A DNA stretch of 64,000 nt from Corynebacterium suicordis DSM 45110 (lineage in GTDB: Bacteria > Actinomycetota > Actinomycetes > Mycobacteriales > Mycobacteriaceae), in NCBI RefSeq assembly GCF_015351405.1, contig NZ_JADKMY010000001.1, positions 992,001 through 1,056,000 on the forward strand. The letters run 5' to 3'. The notes below the pieces were generated by a model. It worked only from the letters and a program-made list of their open reading frames with translations, did not search any database and had not been told where the DNA came from. Each line of letters opens with the position of its first letter. The first letter of the stretch is position 1. This document shows, piece by piece, positions 44,900 through 53,123 of the stretch. Position numbers and translations under genes: made by a program.

Positions 44900-46130
44900 G
44901 GATTTCAGGCGGGAACTGGCGTGGATTTATCTGCGGCACGTGGTGGAGGGCAGTAGGCCGGATGTGCTGGCAGAATTGTGGCCCGAAGGTTGGGAACTTC
45001 GACGCCTGAACGAGACTCCCGGGGATGTGACCCGTTTATCGGGCAGGATTCTGCGCCGGGATTCCTCGCTTCCGCAGTCGGTGTTGAATGCGACTGCTCA
45101 CCGCTATGACTTTGATCCGCGCCGGCAATGGGAAACCACCCAGCGAGAGAACATGCGGATACTCACCCCAGATTCCCCGCAATGGCCCACCGAGCTCACC
45201 GATGCCTTCGTGCGCATGACTGGGACCGGAGCGGATAAGGACGCGGGAGTGAGGGGTCAGGCAGAAGCTCCCTTTGCGCTGTGGGTGCGTGGCTCGGGTG
45301 ACTTGGCGCAGCTGACAAAGCAGTCCGTGACGATGGTGGGTACGCGCGCGGCCACGCGCTACGGGAAATCCGTGACCGAGCAATTTGCTACGGAACTATG
45401 CGCCAGCGGTTATGCAATCGTCTCGGGAGGCGCCGTGGGCATTGATAAGCATGCGCATACGGCGGCTCTTGCGGCTGGGGCTCCGACGATTGCCTTGATG
45501 GCTTGCGGGGTGGATGTGGATTACCCCGCGGCGCACCGGGAATTGTTTCAGCGCATCGTTGCTGCGGGTTCTCTGATCGTCAGCGAGTACGCGCCGGGCA
45601 CTTCAGCGGCTCGCCATCGTTTCCTCACGCGCAACCGGTTGGCTGCTGCATTGGGCAAGGCAACGGTATTGGTGGAGGCGCCGCTGCGCTCTGGGGCGAT
45701 GAACACCATGAACTGGGCTGAAGCCATGCTCAAACCCATGCTCGCGGTGCCCGGTCCAGTGGATTCCGTTTCCAGCCAGGGAGCGCTGGTGCGGATCCAA
45801 CAGGGGAGGGCAAGTCTGGTGCGCACGGCCCAGGACATCCTGGACGTGGTTGATCCACTGGGGACGCAACTCACGCTTGATCTGGATGCGGGCGAAAGCG
45901 AGTTGGGTGCGGACCGAGTACTGGATCCAGCCGGGCAGCAGAAGCTCAGCTGGCAGGAAACCGCAGTGTTCGATGCAGCAGGCATTGAATCGGATGACAG
46001 TGGCTACCTGGTGCAGATGCAAAGAGATACGGGATTGGACGGTGCCTTGGTCATGCGCACTGTCCGGGATTTGGAACTCAAAGGGGTTCTCGTTCGCCAG
46101 GGAGAAAGGTGGATCAAGGTTCGCTCGTAG
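44886..46130 (+). CDS. dprA: DNA processing protein DprA
   Basis: 414 aa from ATG 44886 (MTFSEDFRRELAWIYLRHV). The Rossmann-like DprA domain includes VTMVGTRAATRYGK, AIVSGGAVGIDKHAHTAAL, ALMACGVDVDYPAAHRELF and SEYAPGTSAARHRFLTRNR; a C-terminal winged-helix-like segment ends the protein. DprA loads RecA onto incoming single-stranded DNA. The yraN-comM-dprA set is intact, but no competence pilus genes are in view. Confidence 0.94.
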   Translation: MTFSEDFRRELAWIYLRHVVEGSRPDVLAELWPEGWELRRLNETPGDVTRLSGRILRRDSSLPQSVLNATAHRYDFDPRRQWETTQRENMRILTPDSPQWPTELTDAFVRMTGTGADKDAGVRGQAEAPFALWVRGSGDLAQLTKQSVTMVGTRAATRYGKSVTEQFATELCASGYAIVSGGAVGIDKHAHTAALAAGAPTIALMACGVDVDYPAAHRELFQRIVAAGSLIVSEYAPGTSAARHRFLTRNRLAAALGKATVLVEAPLRSGAMNTMNWAEAMLKPMLAVPGPVDSVSSQGALVRIQQGRASLVRTAQDILDVVDPLGTQLTLDLDAGESELGADRVLDPAGQQKLSWQETAVFDAAGIESDDSGYLVQMQRDTGLDGALVMRTVRDLELKGVLVRQGERWIKVRS

Positions 46131-46157
46131 TGCTGAGTCGCGTATAGGATTAATCCC

Positions 46158-47141
46158 ATGAGTCACTCCAGTACCACGCGCCGGGAAGCCCTGGTCCCCG
46201 GTTCGCCATTGGCGCGGGCGGTGGAGGAGTATCAAAACCACTTGCGGTACGTGGTGGGGCGTTCGGATAACACCATCCGTGCATATTCCCAAGATCTGAC
46301 AGCTGCGCTCGAGGGCAAGGAGGAGATCGCGGATTTCACCTTGGATCACGCCCGGGATGTGCTGGGGTGGGCAGTGGAAAGGGAGGCCAGCCGGGCATCG
46401 ATTAGCCGCATGGTCTCCTCGCTCAAGGGCTTCGGCACATTCTTGGCGCACAAGGGTCTGGTGGAAGCCAACCCTGTCAGTGCGCTCAAGGCCCCGAAAC
46501 CGCAGAAGCATCTGCCTCGCGTGCTCAGGTTGGATCAAGCCAATGACGTGTTGGATGCCGCCCGCACTCGCGCGCAGCAAGTAAAAGATGATCCCGAAGC
46601 TACTCCGCGGGAGCGCGCGCTATCCGTGCGAGATTGGGCGATGCTCGAGGTGCTGTATGCCACCGGCATTCGCGTGGGTGAGCTGGCTGGTGCGGACATA
46701 ACCGATGCGGATCTGCAGAATCACTATCTCCGCGTCACGGGTAAGGGCAATAAGACTCGGGTGGTTCCGTTCGGCAAAACGGTTTCCGATGCCCTCATTG
46801 AATGGTTGAAGGTCAGAACCTCACTGTTGAATTCGCGGGCAGCCAAGGGTTCGTCATCCGCACTGTTTCTCGGGGCACGAGGGGGTCGCATTGACCAGCG
46901 ACAGATCCGCAGCGTGGTGAATAGCGCCACAGAATCAGCCGACGGCCCGAGGCTTTCACCGCATGGGTTGCGGCATTCCGCGGCGACCGCAGTGTTGGAG
47001 GGTGGCGCAGATCTGCGATCCGTCCAGGAGCTACTCGGTCACTCCAGCATGGCCACCACGCAGATCTACACTCACGTGGGAGCCGAACGCCTGCAGGCTG
47101 TCTTCCGTCAGGCTCACCCGCGCAGCGGCGACTCGCGCTAG
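46158..47141 (+). CDS. xerC: Tyrosine recombinase XerC
   Basis: 327 aa. N-terminal SAM-like core-binding domain, then a catalytic domain with a full set: Arg172 (TGIRVGEL), Lys196 (GKGNKT), His269 and Arg272 (HGLRH), His295 (LGHSS) and Tyr304 (IYTHV). With XerD it resolves chromosome dimers at dif. Synteny after dprA matches relatives. Its stop overlaps that of the opposite M23 gene in a shared CTAG. Confidence 0.94.
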   Translation: MSHSSTTRREALVPGSPLARAVEEYQNHLRYVVGRSDNTIRAYSQDLTAALEGKEEIADFTLDHARDVLGWAVEREASRASISRMVSSLKGFGTFLAHKGLVEANPVSALKAPKPQKHLPRVLRLDQANDVLDAARTRAQQVKDDPEATPRERALSVRDWAMLEVLYATGIRVGELAGADITDADLQNHYLRVTGKGNKTRVVPFGKTVSDALIEWLKVRTSLLNSRAAKGSSSALFLGARGGRIDQRQIRSVVNSATESADGPRLSPHGLRHSAATAVLEGGADLRSVQELLGHSSMATTQIYTHVGAERLQAVFRQAHPRSGDSR

Positions 47142-47746
47142 TCCGCTGGAACAGAGGGGTATAGCCGCACGTGCGGAGTGCCGAGCAGCGTGAGCGGATC
47201 CACATAGGTCTCTCCCACGCGCGCACCCCAAGACAACCCGGGCCCCTTACGTGCGTGTTCCCCCAAAGTCGCGGTACCCACCAGGTGGCCAATCAGCTGA
47301 CCTCGGCGCACTGTGTCACCTTTCTTCAATTCTGTGCGGACAGGCTCATACGTGGTGCGCAGCCCATCTGTATGCAGCACAGAGATCACAGGCGTGCCCG
47401 CCACTGATCCGGCGAAGTGCACTGTGCCCCCGCGAGACGCGAATACTGAATCACCTAGTTGCGCCCGGAGATCCACACCGCGGTGTCCGCTTTCCCAGTT
47501 CTTCTCTGGGATGGCCGCGGGAGTCAGGACCGCGCTCTGCGGAGATTCTCCAGGTGAGGTGGCGATGGGGAGGCGATGAGTGCGGGACAGGGGAGCGGCA
47601 GGGAGTTCAGGTTGAGAAGTGGGAACAGCCTGCCCGAGTGCAGGCGGGATGCTCAGCTGCAGCAGGATGATGCTTAACAGGGCGATAAGCCAGCAGAAAG
47701 CGGTGGTGGAGACCCGTGGATCATTCGGTCTGAAAGGTGGATGCAT
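47138..47746 (-). CDS. Secreted M23-like protein with degenerate active site
   Basis: 202 aa. Signal-peptide-like N-terminus (hydrophobic about 14-33) followed by a Pro/Ser-rich spacer and an M23/LytM fold: ESGHRGVDLRAQLGDSVFASRGGTVHFAG and KKGDTVRRGQLIGHL. The first metal ligands His88 and Asp92 are present, but the HLHFE-type block reads GPGLSWGARV, so both the general base and the third zinc ligand are replaced (Gly170, Ser172). It is therefore probably not a working endopeptidase; inactive LytM proteins elsewhere activate amidases. Start ATG 47746. Position between xerC and rpsB is conserved in actinobacteria. Confidence 0.83.
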   Translation of the reverse strand: MHPPFRPNDPRVSTTAFCWLIALLSIILLQLSIPPALGQAVPTSQPELPAAPLSRTHRLPIATSPGESPQSAVLTPAAIPEKNWESGHRGVDLRAQLGDSVFASRGGTVHFAGSVAGTPVISVLHTDGLRTTYEPVRTELKKGDTVRRGQLIGHLVGTATLGEHARKGPGLSWGARVGETYVDPLTLLGTPHVRLYPSVPAD

Positions 47747-47747
47747 G

Positions 47748-47780
47748 GGATCAGGGTGGCGTCGAAAAGAAAGGGAAACA
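47748..47780 (+). repeat. Intergenic copy of dispersed motif upstream of M23 gene
   Basis: Core GGCGTCG 47758-47764 followed by AAAAGAAAGGGAAAC. Its first 18 nt, GGATCAGGGTGGCGTCGA (47748-47765), recur exactly on the minus strand inside mutM (14039-14056). Confidence 0.6.
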
Positions 47781-47799
47781 ACCACCACGGACGGCCGCC

Positions 47800-47823
47800 T
47801 GTGGACAACGAACTTTATCCACA
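47800..47823. promoter_or_regulatory. Inverted pair of DnaA-box-like 9-mers
   Basis: TGTGGACAA (47800-47808) is the reverse complement of TTGTCCACA, the actinobacterial DnaA box; TTATCCACA (47815-47823) is the consensus box. They face each other across 6 bp. They lie in the M23-rpsB interval, not at a visible origin. Confidence 0.5.
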
Positions 47824-47838
47824 GACACGCTGCTCAAC

Positions 47839-47998
47839 TAAGTTGTTGCTTGCCGTAATCACGGGGTAAGGTGGGCGACAGCAGTATGCAAAAGTTTTGC
47901 CCGATGGCACAGTCACTGAAGTATTCGCACAGAAGAAATCAGTGATTATGTGCCGGAGATAGAGTGCCACGCATTAGCACTCGGCAAGGCGCCCATGC
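47839..47998 (+). promoter_or_regulatory. Intergenic region ahead of rpsB: candidate promoter and hairpin
   Basis: The interval 47747-48255 has no gene that I can support. TTGTTG (about 47842-47847), 18 nt, then TAAGGT (47866-47871) is a plausible rpsB promoter, giving a leader near 380 nt. Within it TGCC...GAGTGC (47951-47966) can pair with GCACTC-GGCA (47976-47985), a stem with a 6-nt bulge. The long leader suggests post-transcriptional control. Confidence 0.35.
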
Positions 47999-48192
47999 TG
48001 ACTACGCGTAGATGAGATGCGACCTCATTTTGCTTTCACCATCACGGTCCCCAAGTATTTCCGCAAGGAAAGCGGGGCACAGGTGAAGCGCAGCCCGAGG
48101 ATATCTGCCAGGACGCTTTGCGAACATCGACCCAGCCGGGAAGATGCAAGTAGAGCGAATGAAAACCGTAAAACCTTTAGACTTTTGAAAGC

Positions 48193-48258
48193 GAGGAAGG
48201 GGCAGCACTTCATACGGAAGCGCTGAACACTCAGTGAGACTGCCCCTGTAACACTATG
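48193..48258 (+). promoter_or_regulatory. Structured rpsB leader separating SD from start codon
   Basis: GAGGA (48193-48197) is the only good Shine-Dalgarno sequence but lies about 58 nt from the ATG at 48256. The gap is filled by a stem GGGGCAG (48199-48205) with CTGCCCC (48240-48246). It encloses two small hairpins, CTTC/GAAG (48208-48220) and CTGA/TCAG (48223-48234): a three-way junction. Folding would leave about 10 nt between SD and ATG, a standard spacing. S2 is known to feed back on rpsB leaders in other bacteria; a similar role is inferred here. Confidence 0.5.
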
Positions 48259-49119
48259 GCTGTTGTTACTATGCGCGAACTGCTCGATGCTGGTGTGCAC
48301 TTTGGTCACCAGACCCGTCGTTGGAACCCGAAGATGAAGCGATTCATCTTCACGGACCGCAACGGCATCTACATCATCGATTTGCAGCAGACCCTGACCT
48401 ACATCGACGAAGCATACGAATTCGTCAAGGAGACTGTTGCCCACGGTGGCCACATTCTCTACGTCGGTACCAAGAAGCAGGCTCAGGAAGCCGTTCAGGT
48501 ACAGGCCGACCGTGTCGGAATGCCTTACGTGAACCACCGATGGTTGGGTGGCATGCTCACCAACTTCCAGACCGTGGCAAAGCGTCTGCACCGCCTCAAG
48601 GAGCTCCAGGCAATGGACGCTGCTGAGGACGGCTACCAGGGCCGCACCAAGAAGGAAATCCTCATGCTGACCCGCGAGCGCACCAAGCTGGAGCGCGTGC
48701 TGGGCGGTATCGCGGAAATGTCCAAGATTCCTTCCGCACTGTGGATCATTGACACCAACAAGGAGCACATTGCTGTCGCCGAGGCGCACAAGCTGAACAT
48801 TCCTGTTGTCGCAGTCATCGATACCAACTGTGACCCAGACGTGGTTGACTTCCCGATCCCAGGCAACGACGATGCGATCCGTTCCGCAAACCTGTTGACC
48901 TCCGTGATCTCTTCCGCTGTGGAGGCAGGCCGCCAGGCTCGCACCGAGCGCCAGGAAGCTGCTGCCAAGGACGCTGCCGGCGATACCGCTGAAGCTCCAG
49001 CCGCAGAGGCAACCACTGAGGCACCAGCAGAAGCTGCTGCTCAGGAGGCTCCAGCCACCGAAGCTCCAGCAGCTGAAACCCCAGCAGCTGAGGCAACCGA
49101 GGCTAAGTCCGCAGAGTAA
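48256..49119 (+). CDS. rpsB: 30S ribosomal protein S2
   Basis: 287 aa. [46 protein letters not shown] and the [11 protein letters not shown] and [18 protein letters not shown] blocks are S2. The last 50 residues are an Ala/Glu/Pro-rich tail (APAAE repeats), beyond the usual bacterial end. No ribosome site lies immediately upstream; see the leader entry. tsf follows, as nearly always. Confidence 0.97.
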   Translation: MAVVTMRELLDAGVHFGHQTRRWNPKMKRFIFTDRNGIYIIDLQQTLTYIDEAYEFVKETVAHGGHILYVGTKKQAQEAVQVQADRVGMPYVNHRWLGGMLTNFQTVAKRLHRLKELQAMDAAEDGYQGRTKKEILMLTRERTKLERVLGGIAEMSKIPSALWIIDTNKEHIAVAEAHKLNIPVVAVIDTNCDPDVVDFPIPGNDDAIRSANLLTSVISSAVEAGRQARTERQEAAAKDAAGDTAEAPAAEATTEAPAEAAAQEAPATEAPAAETPAAEATEAKSAE

Positions 49120-49129
49120 TTACTCTCAC

Positions 49130-49178
49130 CGCCCACCCCGTATGGACCACCTGAAACGGTGCCCAACGGGCGTGGGCG
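49130..49178 (+). terminator. Hairpin between rpsB and tsf (attenuator candidate)
   Basis: CGCCCAC-CCCG (49130-49140) pairs with CGGG-C-GTGGGCG (49167-49178) with one bulge; an inner CACC/GGTG hairpin sits at the top. No T-tract follows. It may reduce read-through or stabilise the mRNA end rather than stop all transcription, since tsf is usually cotranscribed. Confidence 0.5.
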
Positions 49179-49250
49179 ATCGTCTTCACTTAGGCTGTTG
49201 AGCAAACGGCTACATTGAACTTTTCCACCAATCTAGGAGGAACGCCACAT

Positions 49251-50069
49251 ATGGCGAACTACACCGCAGCAGACGTAAAGAAGCTCCGCGAAATCACCGG
49301 TTCCGGCATGATGGACTGCAAGAAGGCACTCGTTGAAGCCGAGGGCGACTTCGATAAGGCCATCGAGATCCTGCGCATCAAGGGCGCCAAGGACGTGGGC
49401 AAGCGCGCAGAGCGCTCCGCCTCCGAGGGCCTGATCGCCATCTCCGGAAACACCATGATCGAGGTCAACGCCGAGACCGACTTCGTGGTCAAGAACTCCG
49501 AGTTCATTGACTTCGCAAACAAGGTCGCTGAAGCTGCCGCTGCCGCTAAGGCCAACTCCCGCGAAGAGCTGGAGAACGTTGACATCGACGGACAGACCGC
49601 ACTGGATGCACTCCAGCAGCTCTCCGCCAAGATCGGCGAGAAGCTCGAGCTCAAGCGCGCTGTCACCATCGAGGGCGACAACGTTGCTGTGTACAAGCAC
49701 CACCGTTCCGCTGACCTGCCTCCAGCAGTCGGCGTGTTGGTTGCCTACACCGGCGATAACGCTGAGGCTGCACGCGCAGCTGCTATGCAGGTTGCAGCCC
49801 TCAAGGCTCGCTTCCTGTCCATCGAGGATGTTCCTTCCGATATCGTCGCCAAGGAGCGCGAGATCGCTGAAGCTACCGCTCGCGAAGAGGGCAAGCCAGA
49901 AAAGGCACTGCCAAACATCGTTGAGGGTCGCGTCAAGGGCTTCTACAAGGATGCTGTTCTGCTGGAGCAGCCATCCGTCACCGAATCCAAGAAGACCGTC
50001 AAGCAGGTAGCCGAAGATGCCGGCATCCAGCTGACCGCCTTCGAGCGTTTCGAAGTTGGCCAGGCTTAA
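49251..50069 (+). CDS. tsf: Elongation factor Ts
   Basis: 272 aa; recharges EF-Tu with [48 protein letters not shown] holds both family signatures, and [15 protein letters not shown] follows. ATG 49251 has AGGAGG ten nt ahead; an in-frame start at 49215 is upstream of this site and rejected. Confidence 0.97.
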   Translation: MANYTAADVKKLREITGSGMMDCKKALVEAEGDFDKAIEILRIKGAKDVGKRAERSASEGLIAISGNTMIEVNAETDFVVKNSEFIDFANKVAEAAAAAKANSREELENVDIDGQTALDALQQLSAKIGEKLELKRAVTIEGDNVAVYKHHRSADLPPAVGVLVAYTGDNAEAARAAAMQVAALKARFLSIEDVPSDIVAKEREIAEATAREEGKPEKALPNIVEGRVKGFYKDAVLLEQPSVTESKKTVKQVAEDAGIQLTAFERFEVGQA

Positions 50070-50088
50070 TAGCTTCTGGCTCGTAGTC

Positions 50089-50127
50089 AACCGGTGAGAG
50101 AACATGGTTTCTCTCGCCGGTTTTCTT
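50089..50127 (+). terminator. Rho-independent terminator after tsf
   Basis: AACCGGTGAGAGAA (50089-50102) pairs with TTCTCTCGCCGGTT (50109-50122) with one mismatch, then TTTTCTTT. Strong stem and T-rich tail, ending the rpsB-tsf unit. Confidence 0.92.
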
Positions 50128-50283
50128 TATGCCTTCATGTGGTTGCTGGGGTGTGGCGGCGGCGCGACAGGGGACGATCGCCCGCCCCGTTCCACCCGCA
50201 TATTTTGGGGTGGCCTGATCGCCGGGCATGCCGTGGCCACGGTAGGGTGGTTAAACGAATATGTGCCAGCAGGTTGGGTGCCA

Positions 50284-50305
50284 TTTCGTTTTTCGACGCC
50301 CAACT
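50284..50305 (-). repeat. Intergenic copy of dispersed motif upstream of pyrH
   Basis: Plus-strand CGACGCC core at 50294-50300 preceded by GTTTTT; in motif orientation TTGGGCGTCGAAAAACG. It lies about 35 nt before the pyrH start, upstream of its ribosome site. The rest of the tsf-pyrH interval (50128-50341) shows a possible -10 TAGGGT near 50240 but no convincing -35. Confidence 0.5.
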
Positions 50306-50341
50306 TCTCACCCCTCGAACTCTCATCAAGGAGACCAACGC

Positions 50342-51076
50342 GTGACTACCACCAATGACCGCAGCGCATACAAGCGAGTAATGCTGAAGCTGGGTGGTGA
50401 AATGTTCGGCGGTGGCAATGTCGGTATCGACCCAGACGTGGTGCAGAACGTCGCGCGACAGATTGCAGAAGTATCCAAGACCGGTGTGGAAGTAGCCGTG
50501 GTGATCGGCGGCGGAAACTTCTTCCGTGGGGCCCAGCTGCAGCAGCGCGGCCTGGATCGCTCCCGCTCTGACTACATGGGCATGCTCGGCACCGTGATGA
50601 ACTGCCTGGCTCTCCAGGACTTCCTCGAGCAAGCAGGCGTGGACTGCCGCGTGCAGACTGCTATCCAGATGACCCAGGTGGCTGAGCCTTACCTGCCACT
50701 GCGGGCAGACCGACACCTGGAGAAGGGCCGCGTGGTGATCTTCGGCGCGGGCATGGGCATGCCATACTTCTCCACCGATACCACCGCTGCGCAGCGCGCC
50801 CTGGAAATCAGCTGTGACGTGCTGCTCATGGCCAAGGGAGTCGATGGCGTGTACAGCGATGATCCCCGCGTGAACCCCGATGCGGAACTGTTCACTGAGA
50901 TCACCCCGCGCGAGGTCATCGAGAAGGGCCTCAAGGTGGCGGATGCCACCGCGTTCTCCCTGTGCATGGATAATGACATTCCAATCTTGGTCTTCAACCT
51001 GCTCACCGAAGGCAACATCGCCCGCGCTGTGGCTGGCGAAAAGATCGGCACGCTCGTCGCTACCCAGTCCAAGTAG
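50342..51076 (+). CDS. pyrH: UMP kinase
   Basis: 244 aa hexameric amino-acid-kinase-fold enzyme phosphorylating [34 protein letters not shown], and [21 protein letters not shown] are diagnostic. GTG 50342 ([15 protein letters not shown]) has AAGGAG upstream. pyrH-frr-cdsA form a compact unit with 68-nt and 5-nt gaps. Confidence 0.96.
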   Translation: MTTTNDRSAYKRVMLKLGGEMFGGGNVGIDPDVVQNVARQIAEVSKTGVEVAVVIGGGNFFRGAQLQQRGLDRSRSDYMGMLGTVMNCLALQDFLEQAGVDCRVQTAIQMTQVAEPYLPLRADRHLEKGRVVIFGAGMGMPYFSTDTTAAQRALEISCDVLLMAKGVDGVYSDDPRVNPDAELFTEITPREVIEKGLKVADATAFSLCMDNDIPILVFNLLTEGNIARAVAGEKIGTLVATQSK

Positions 51077-51144
51077 AACAGAGGCTTGGCCGACCCGCGC
51101 GGTCAACAGCACTGCTGGGCCCGGCAGCTGGTAGATTCAATTCC

Positions 51145-51702
51145 ATGATTGATGACGTTTTGCTTGAGTCCGAAGAGCGTATGTCCAGTTCCGTGGACCA
51201 TGTCCGCGAAGACCTGACTACCATCCGAACCGGACGCGCCAACCCCGCGATGTTCAACGGCGTGGTCGCTGAATACTACGGCAGCCCCACCCCGATCACC
51301 CAGATGGCTACCATCAGCGTGCCTGAACCACGCATGCTGATCATCAAGCCTTACGAGCAGTCCTCCATGGGTGTCATCGAGAATGCGATCCGCAACTCGG
51401 ATCTGGGTGTGAACCCCACCAACGATGGCCAGGTCATGCGCGTGACTATCCCGCAGCTGACCGAGGAGCGTCGTAAGGACCTCACCCGGGTGGCGAAGTC
51501 CAAGGGCGAAGATGGCAAGATCGCCATCCGCAACATTCGTCGCAAGGGAATGGAACAGCTGGCCAAGATCCAAAAGGACGGCGAAGCTGGCGAGGACGAA
51601 GTCAAGGCTGCAGAAAAAGAGCTGGACAAGGTCACGCAGAACTACGTCACTCAGGTTGAGTCCTTGGTTGAACACAAGGAAAAGGAGCTGATGGAGGTCT
51701 AA
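51145..51702 (+). CDS. frr: Ribosome recycling factor
   Basis: 185 aa, exact family length. [62 protein letters not shown] and [24 protein letters not shown] are RRF hallmarks. With EF-G it splits post-termination ribosomes. Confidence 0.97.
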   Translation: MIDDVLLESEERMSSSVDHVREDLTTIRTGRANPAMFNGVVAEYYGSPTPITQMATISVPEPRMLIIKPYEQSSMGVIENAIRNSDLGVNPTNDGQVMRVTIPQLTEERRKDLTRVAKSKGEDGKIAIRNIRRKGMEQLAKIQKDGEAGEDEVKAAEKELDKVTQNYVTQVESLVEHKEKELMEV

Positions 51703-51707
51703 ACCCC

Positions 51708-52559
51708 ATGGGAGCTCCGAAACCGAAGAATGGAGCCGGTCGTGATCTGAAGCAGGCGATCGGCGTGGGCGTGCTGCTCGCGCTGTTGGTATTAGGCGCG
51801 CTGCAGTCACCCATCACGTGGTACCCACTGGTGGCTACCGCGATGGGTCTGGCCAGCTATGAGGTTTGGCGCCGGCTCTATGAAACGGGATACGTCCTGC
51901 CACTGGCCACCATCGTTATCGGCAGCCAGCTGATGGTTTACCTCTCATGGCCGTTCGGCACCACGGGTTTGGTGGCCGGATACGGCCTGAGCGTGCTGCT
52001 GTTGATGGTCACCCGCCTGTTCCATCACGGTCGCAAATCCCCACCGCACAACTACGTGCGGGACACGGCCGTGGGAATCTTCATCCTCACCTGGATCCCG
52101 TTGTTCGGCGCGTTCGCCGCCATGCTTTCCCGCATGGAGAATAACGAGGTCGCGGGCTCAGCCTTCATCTTCACGTTCATGCTGTGCGTGATCGCCTCCG
52201 ACGTGGGCGGTTACGTCTTCGGCGTGTTCTTCGGTACTCACTCGATGGCACCAGCGGTGAGCCCCAAGAAGTCCTGGGAAGGCTTCGCCGGCTCGGTGGT
52301 GTTCTCCATCGCCGCTGGTATCGGCTGTGTCACCCTCATGCTGGGCGGCGAATTCTGGGTGGGCATCCTCCTGGGCGTGGGCCTGGCGACATGTGGCACA
52401 CTCGGCGACCTCGTGGAATCCCAGTTCAAGCGCGATCTGGGCATCAAGGATATGTCCGGCATGCTTCCCGGCCACGGCGGCCTGATGGATCGCCTCGACG
52501 GCCTCTTGCCCGCAGCCATGATCACCTGGGTGGTCCTGAATATGCTCAGTGCTGTTTAA
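51708..52559 (+). CDS. cdsA: Phosphatidate cytidylyltransferase (CDP-diacylglycerol synthase)
   Basis: 283-aa integral membrane protein with about seven segments. The C-terminal signature SPKKSWEGFAGSVVFS and GDLVESQFKRDLGIKDMSGMLPGHGGLMDRLDGLLPAA contain the Mg-binding acidic residues. Makes CDP-DAG for PI, PG and cardiolipin. It follows frr by 5 nt and converges on the LapA-like gene. Confidence 0.95.
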   Translation: MGAPKPKNGAGRDLKQAIGVGVLLALLVLGALQSPITWYPLVATAMGLASYEVWRRLYETGYVLPLATIVIGSQLMVYLSWPFGTTGLVAGYGLSVLLLMVTRLFHHGRKSPPHNYVRDTAVGIFILTWIPLFGAFAAMLSRMENNEVAGSAFIFTFMLCVIASDVGGYVFGVFFGTHSMAPAVSPKKSWEGFAGSVVFSIAAGIGCVTLMLGGEFWVGILLGVGLATCGTLGDLVESQFKRDLGIKDMSGMLPGHGGLMDRLDGLLPAAMITWVVLNMLSAV

Positions 52560-52593
52560 CCGTTCCGGCGCTTAGCTGTTCCCCGAAGAACCC

Positions 52594-52647
52594 AAAAAAA
52601 ACGCCCCGCAGGCTTGTGCTCCAAGTGAGCAGCCGCGGGGCGTTTCC
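52594..52647. terminator. Bidirectional terminator between cdsA and LapA-like gene
   Basis: AACGCCCCGC-A-GGCT (52600-52614) pairs with AGCC-GCGGGGCGTT (52631-52644). A run of seven A on the left acts as the T-tract for the minus-strand gene; the right side has only TTT. Shared by convergent genes. Confidence 0.85.
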
Positions 52648-52666
52648 CTCGTGAGAGGGGAGGGGA

Positions 52667-53059
52667 CTAGCGGTGGGAACGGGAAACTTGGCGTCGAAGC
52701 TGCATGATCCGCACGCCACCCGCCAGGGCCATGATGAGGGCGCCGGTGATCGCGGCGATGAGCATGCCAGCGCCGATGGGGAAGGTCATCTCCCATGCGA
52801 AGAGCTGCAGCTGTACGTTTTCCTGGTTCTGCATGATGAAGACCAGCAACAGGATCAGCAATATGGCGCCGATGATCAACGCAACCCACGTGCTGCCCGC
52901 GATGGACTTTTCCACCTTGGCGTCCTCGCGGGCGGTGGTGGTAGGTGCGAGATCATTGTTTGTCGACGTCGCGTCTGCATACTCAGTCTCCGTGTAATTA
53001 GCCACGGGCTGGTTGTCGAAGCTGTTGTTGATGGGATCTTGATTAGTCATGCCGTCCAT
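52667..53059 (-). CDS. LapA/DUF1049-type two-helix membrane protein
   Basis: 130 aa. A hydrophilic Asn/Asp/Thr-rich N-terminal 55 residues, then two transmembrane helices (about 57-77 and 93-115). The LapA motif FIMQNQENVQLQLFAWEMTFPIGAGMLIA lies between and within them, and the tail is basic. E. coli LapA takes part in LPS assembly control; in actinobacteria the role is unknown. Start ATG 53059, with ATG 53050 as alternative; neither has a good ribosome site. Confidence 0.82.
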   Translation of the reverse strand: MDGMTNQDPINNSFDNQPVANYTETEYADATSTNNDLAPTTTAREDAKVEKSIAGSTWVALIIGAILLILLLVFIMQNQENVQLQLFAWEMTFPIGAGMLIAAITGALIMALAGGVRIMQLRRQVSRSHR

Positions 53060-53123
53060 TCAACGTGATTCTGCACGAATGCGCCACTACAGCAAATGGG
53101 GTTATGTCATTTAACGTGCAATA

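Noticed and set aside
48017-48226. Small coding frames on both strands in the rpsB leader
   Set aside because: No ribosome sites or family resemblance, and the region is better explained as a long structured leader.
50094-50345. Short frame in the tsf-pyrH interval
   Set aside because: It begins inside the tsf terminator stem and overlaps the pyrH start; Arg-rich, without motifs.
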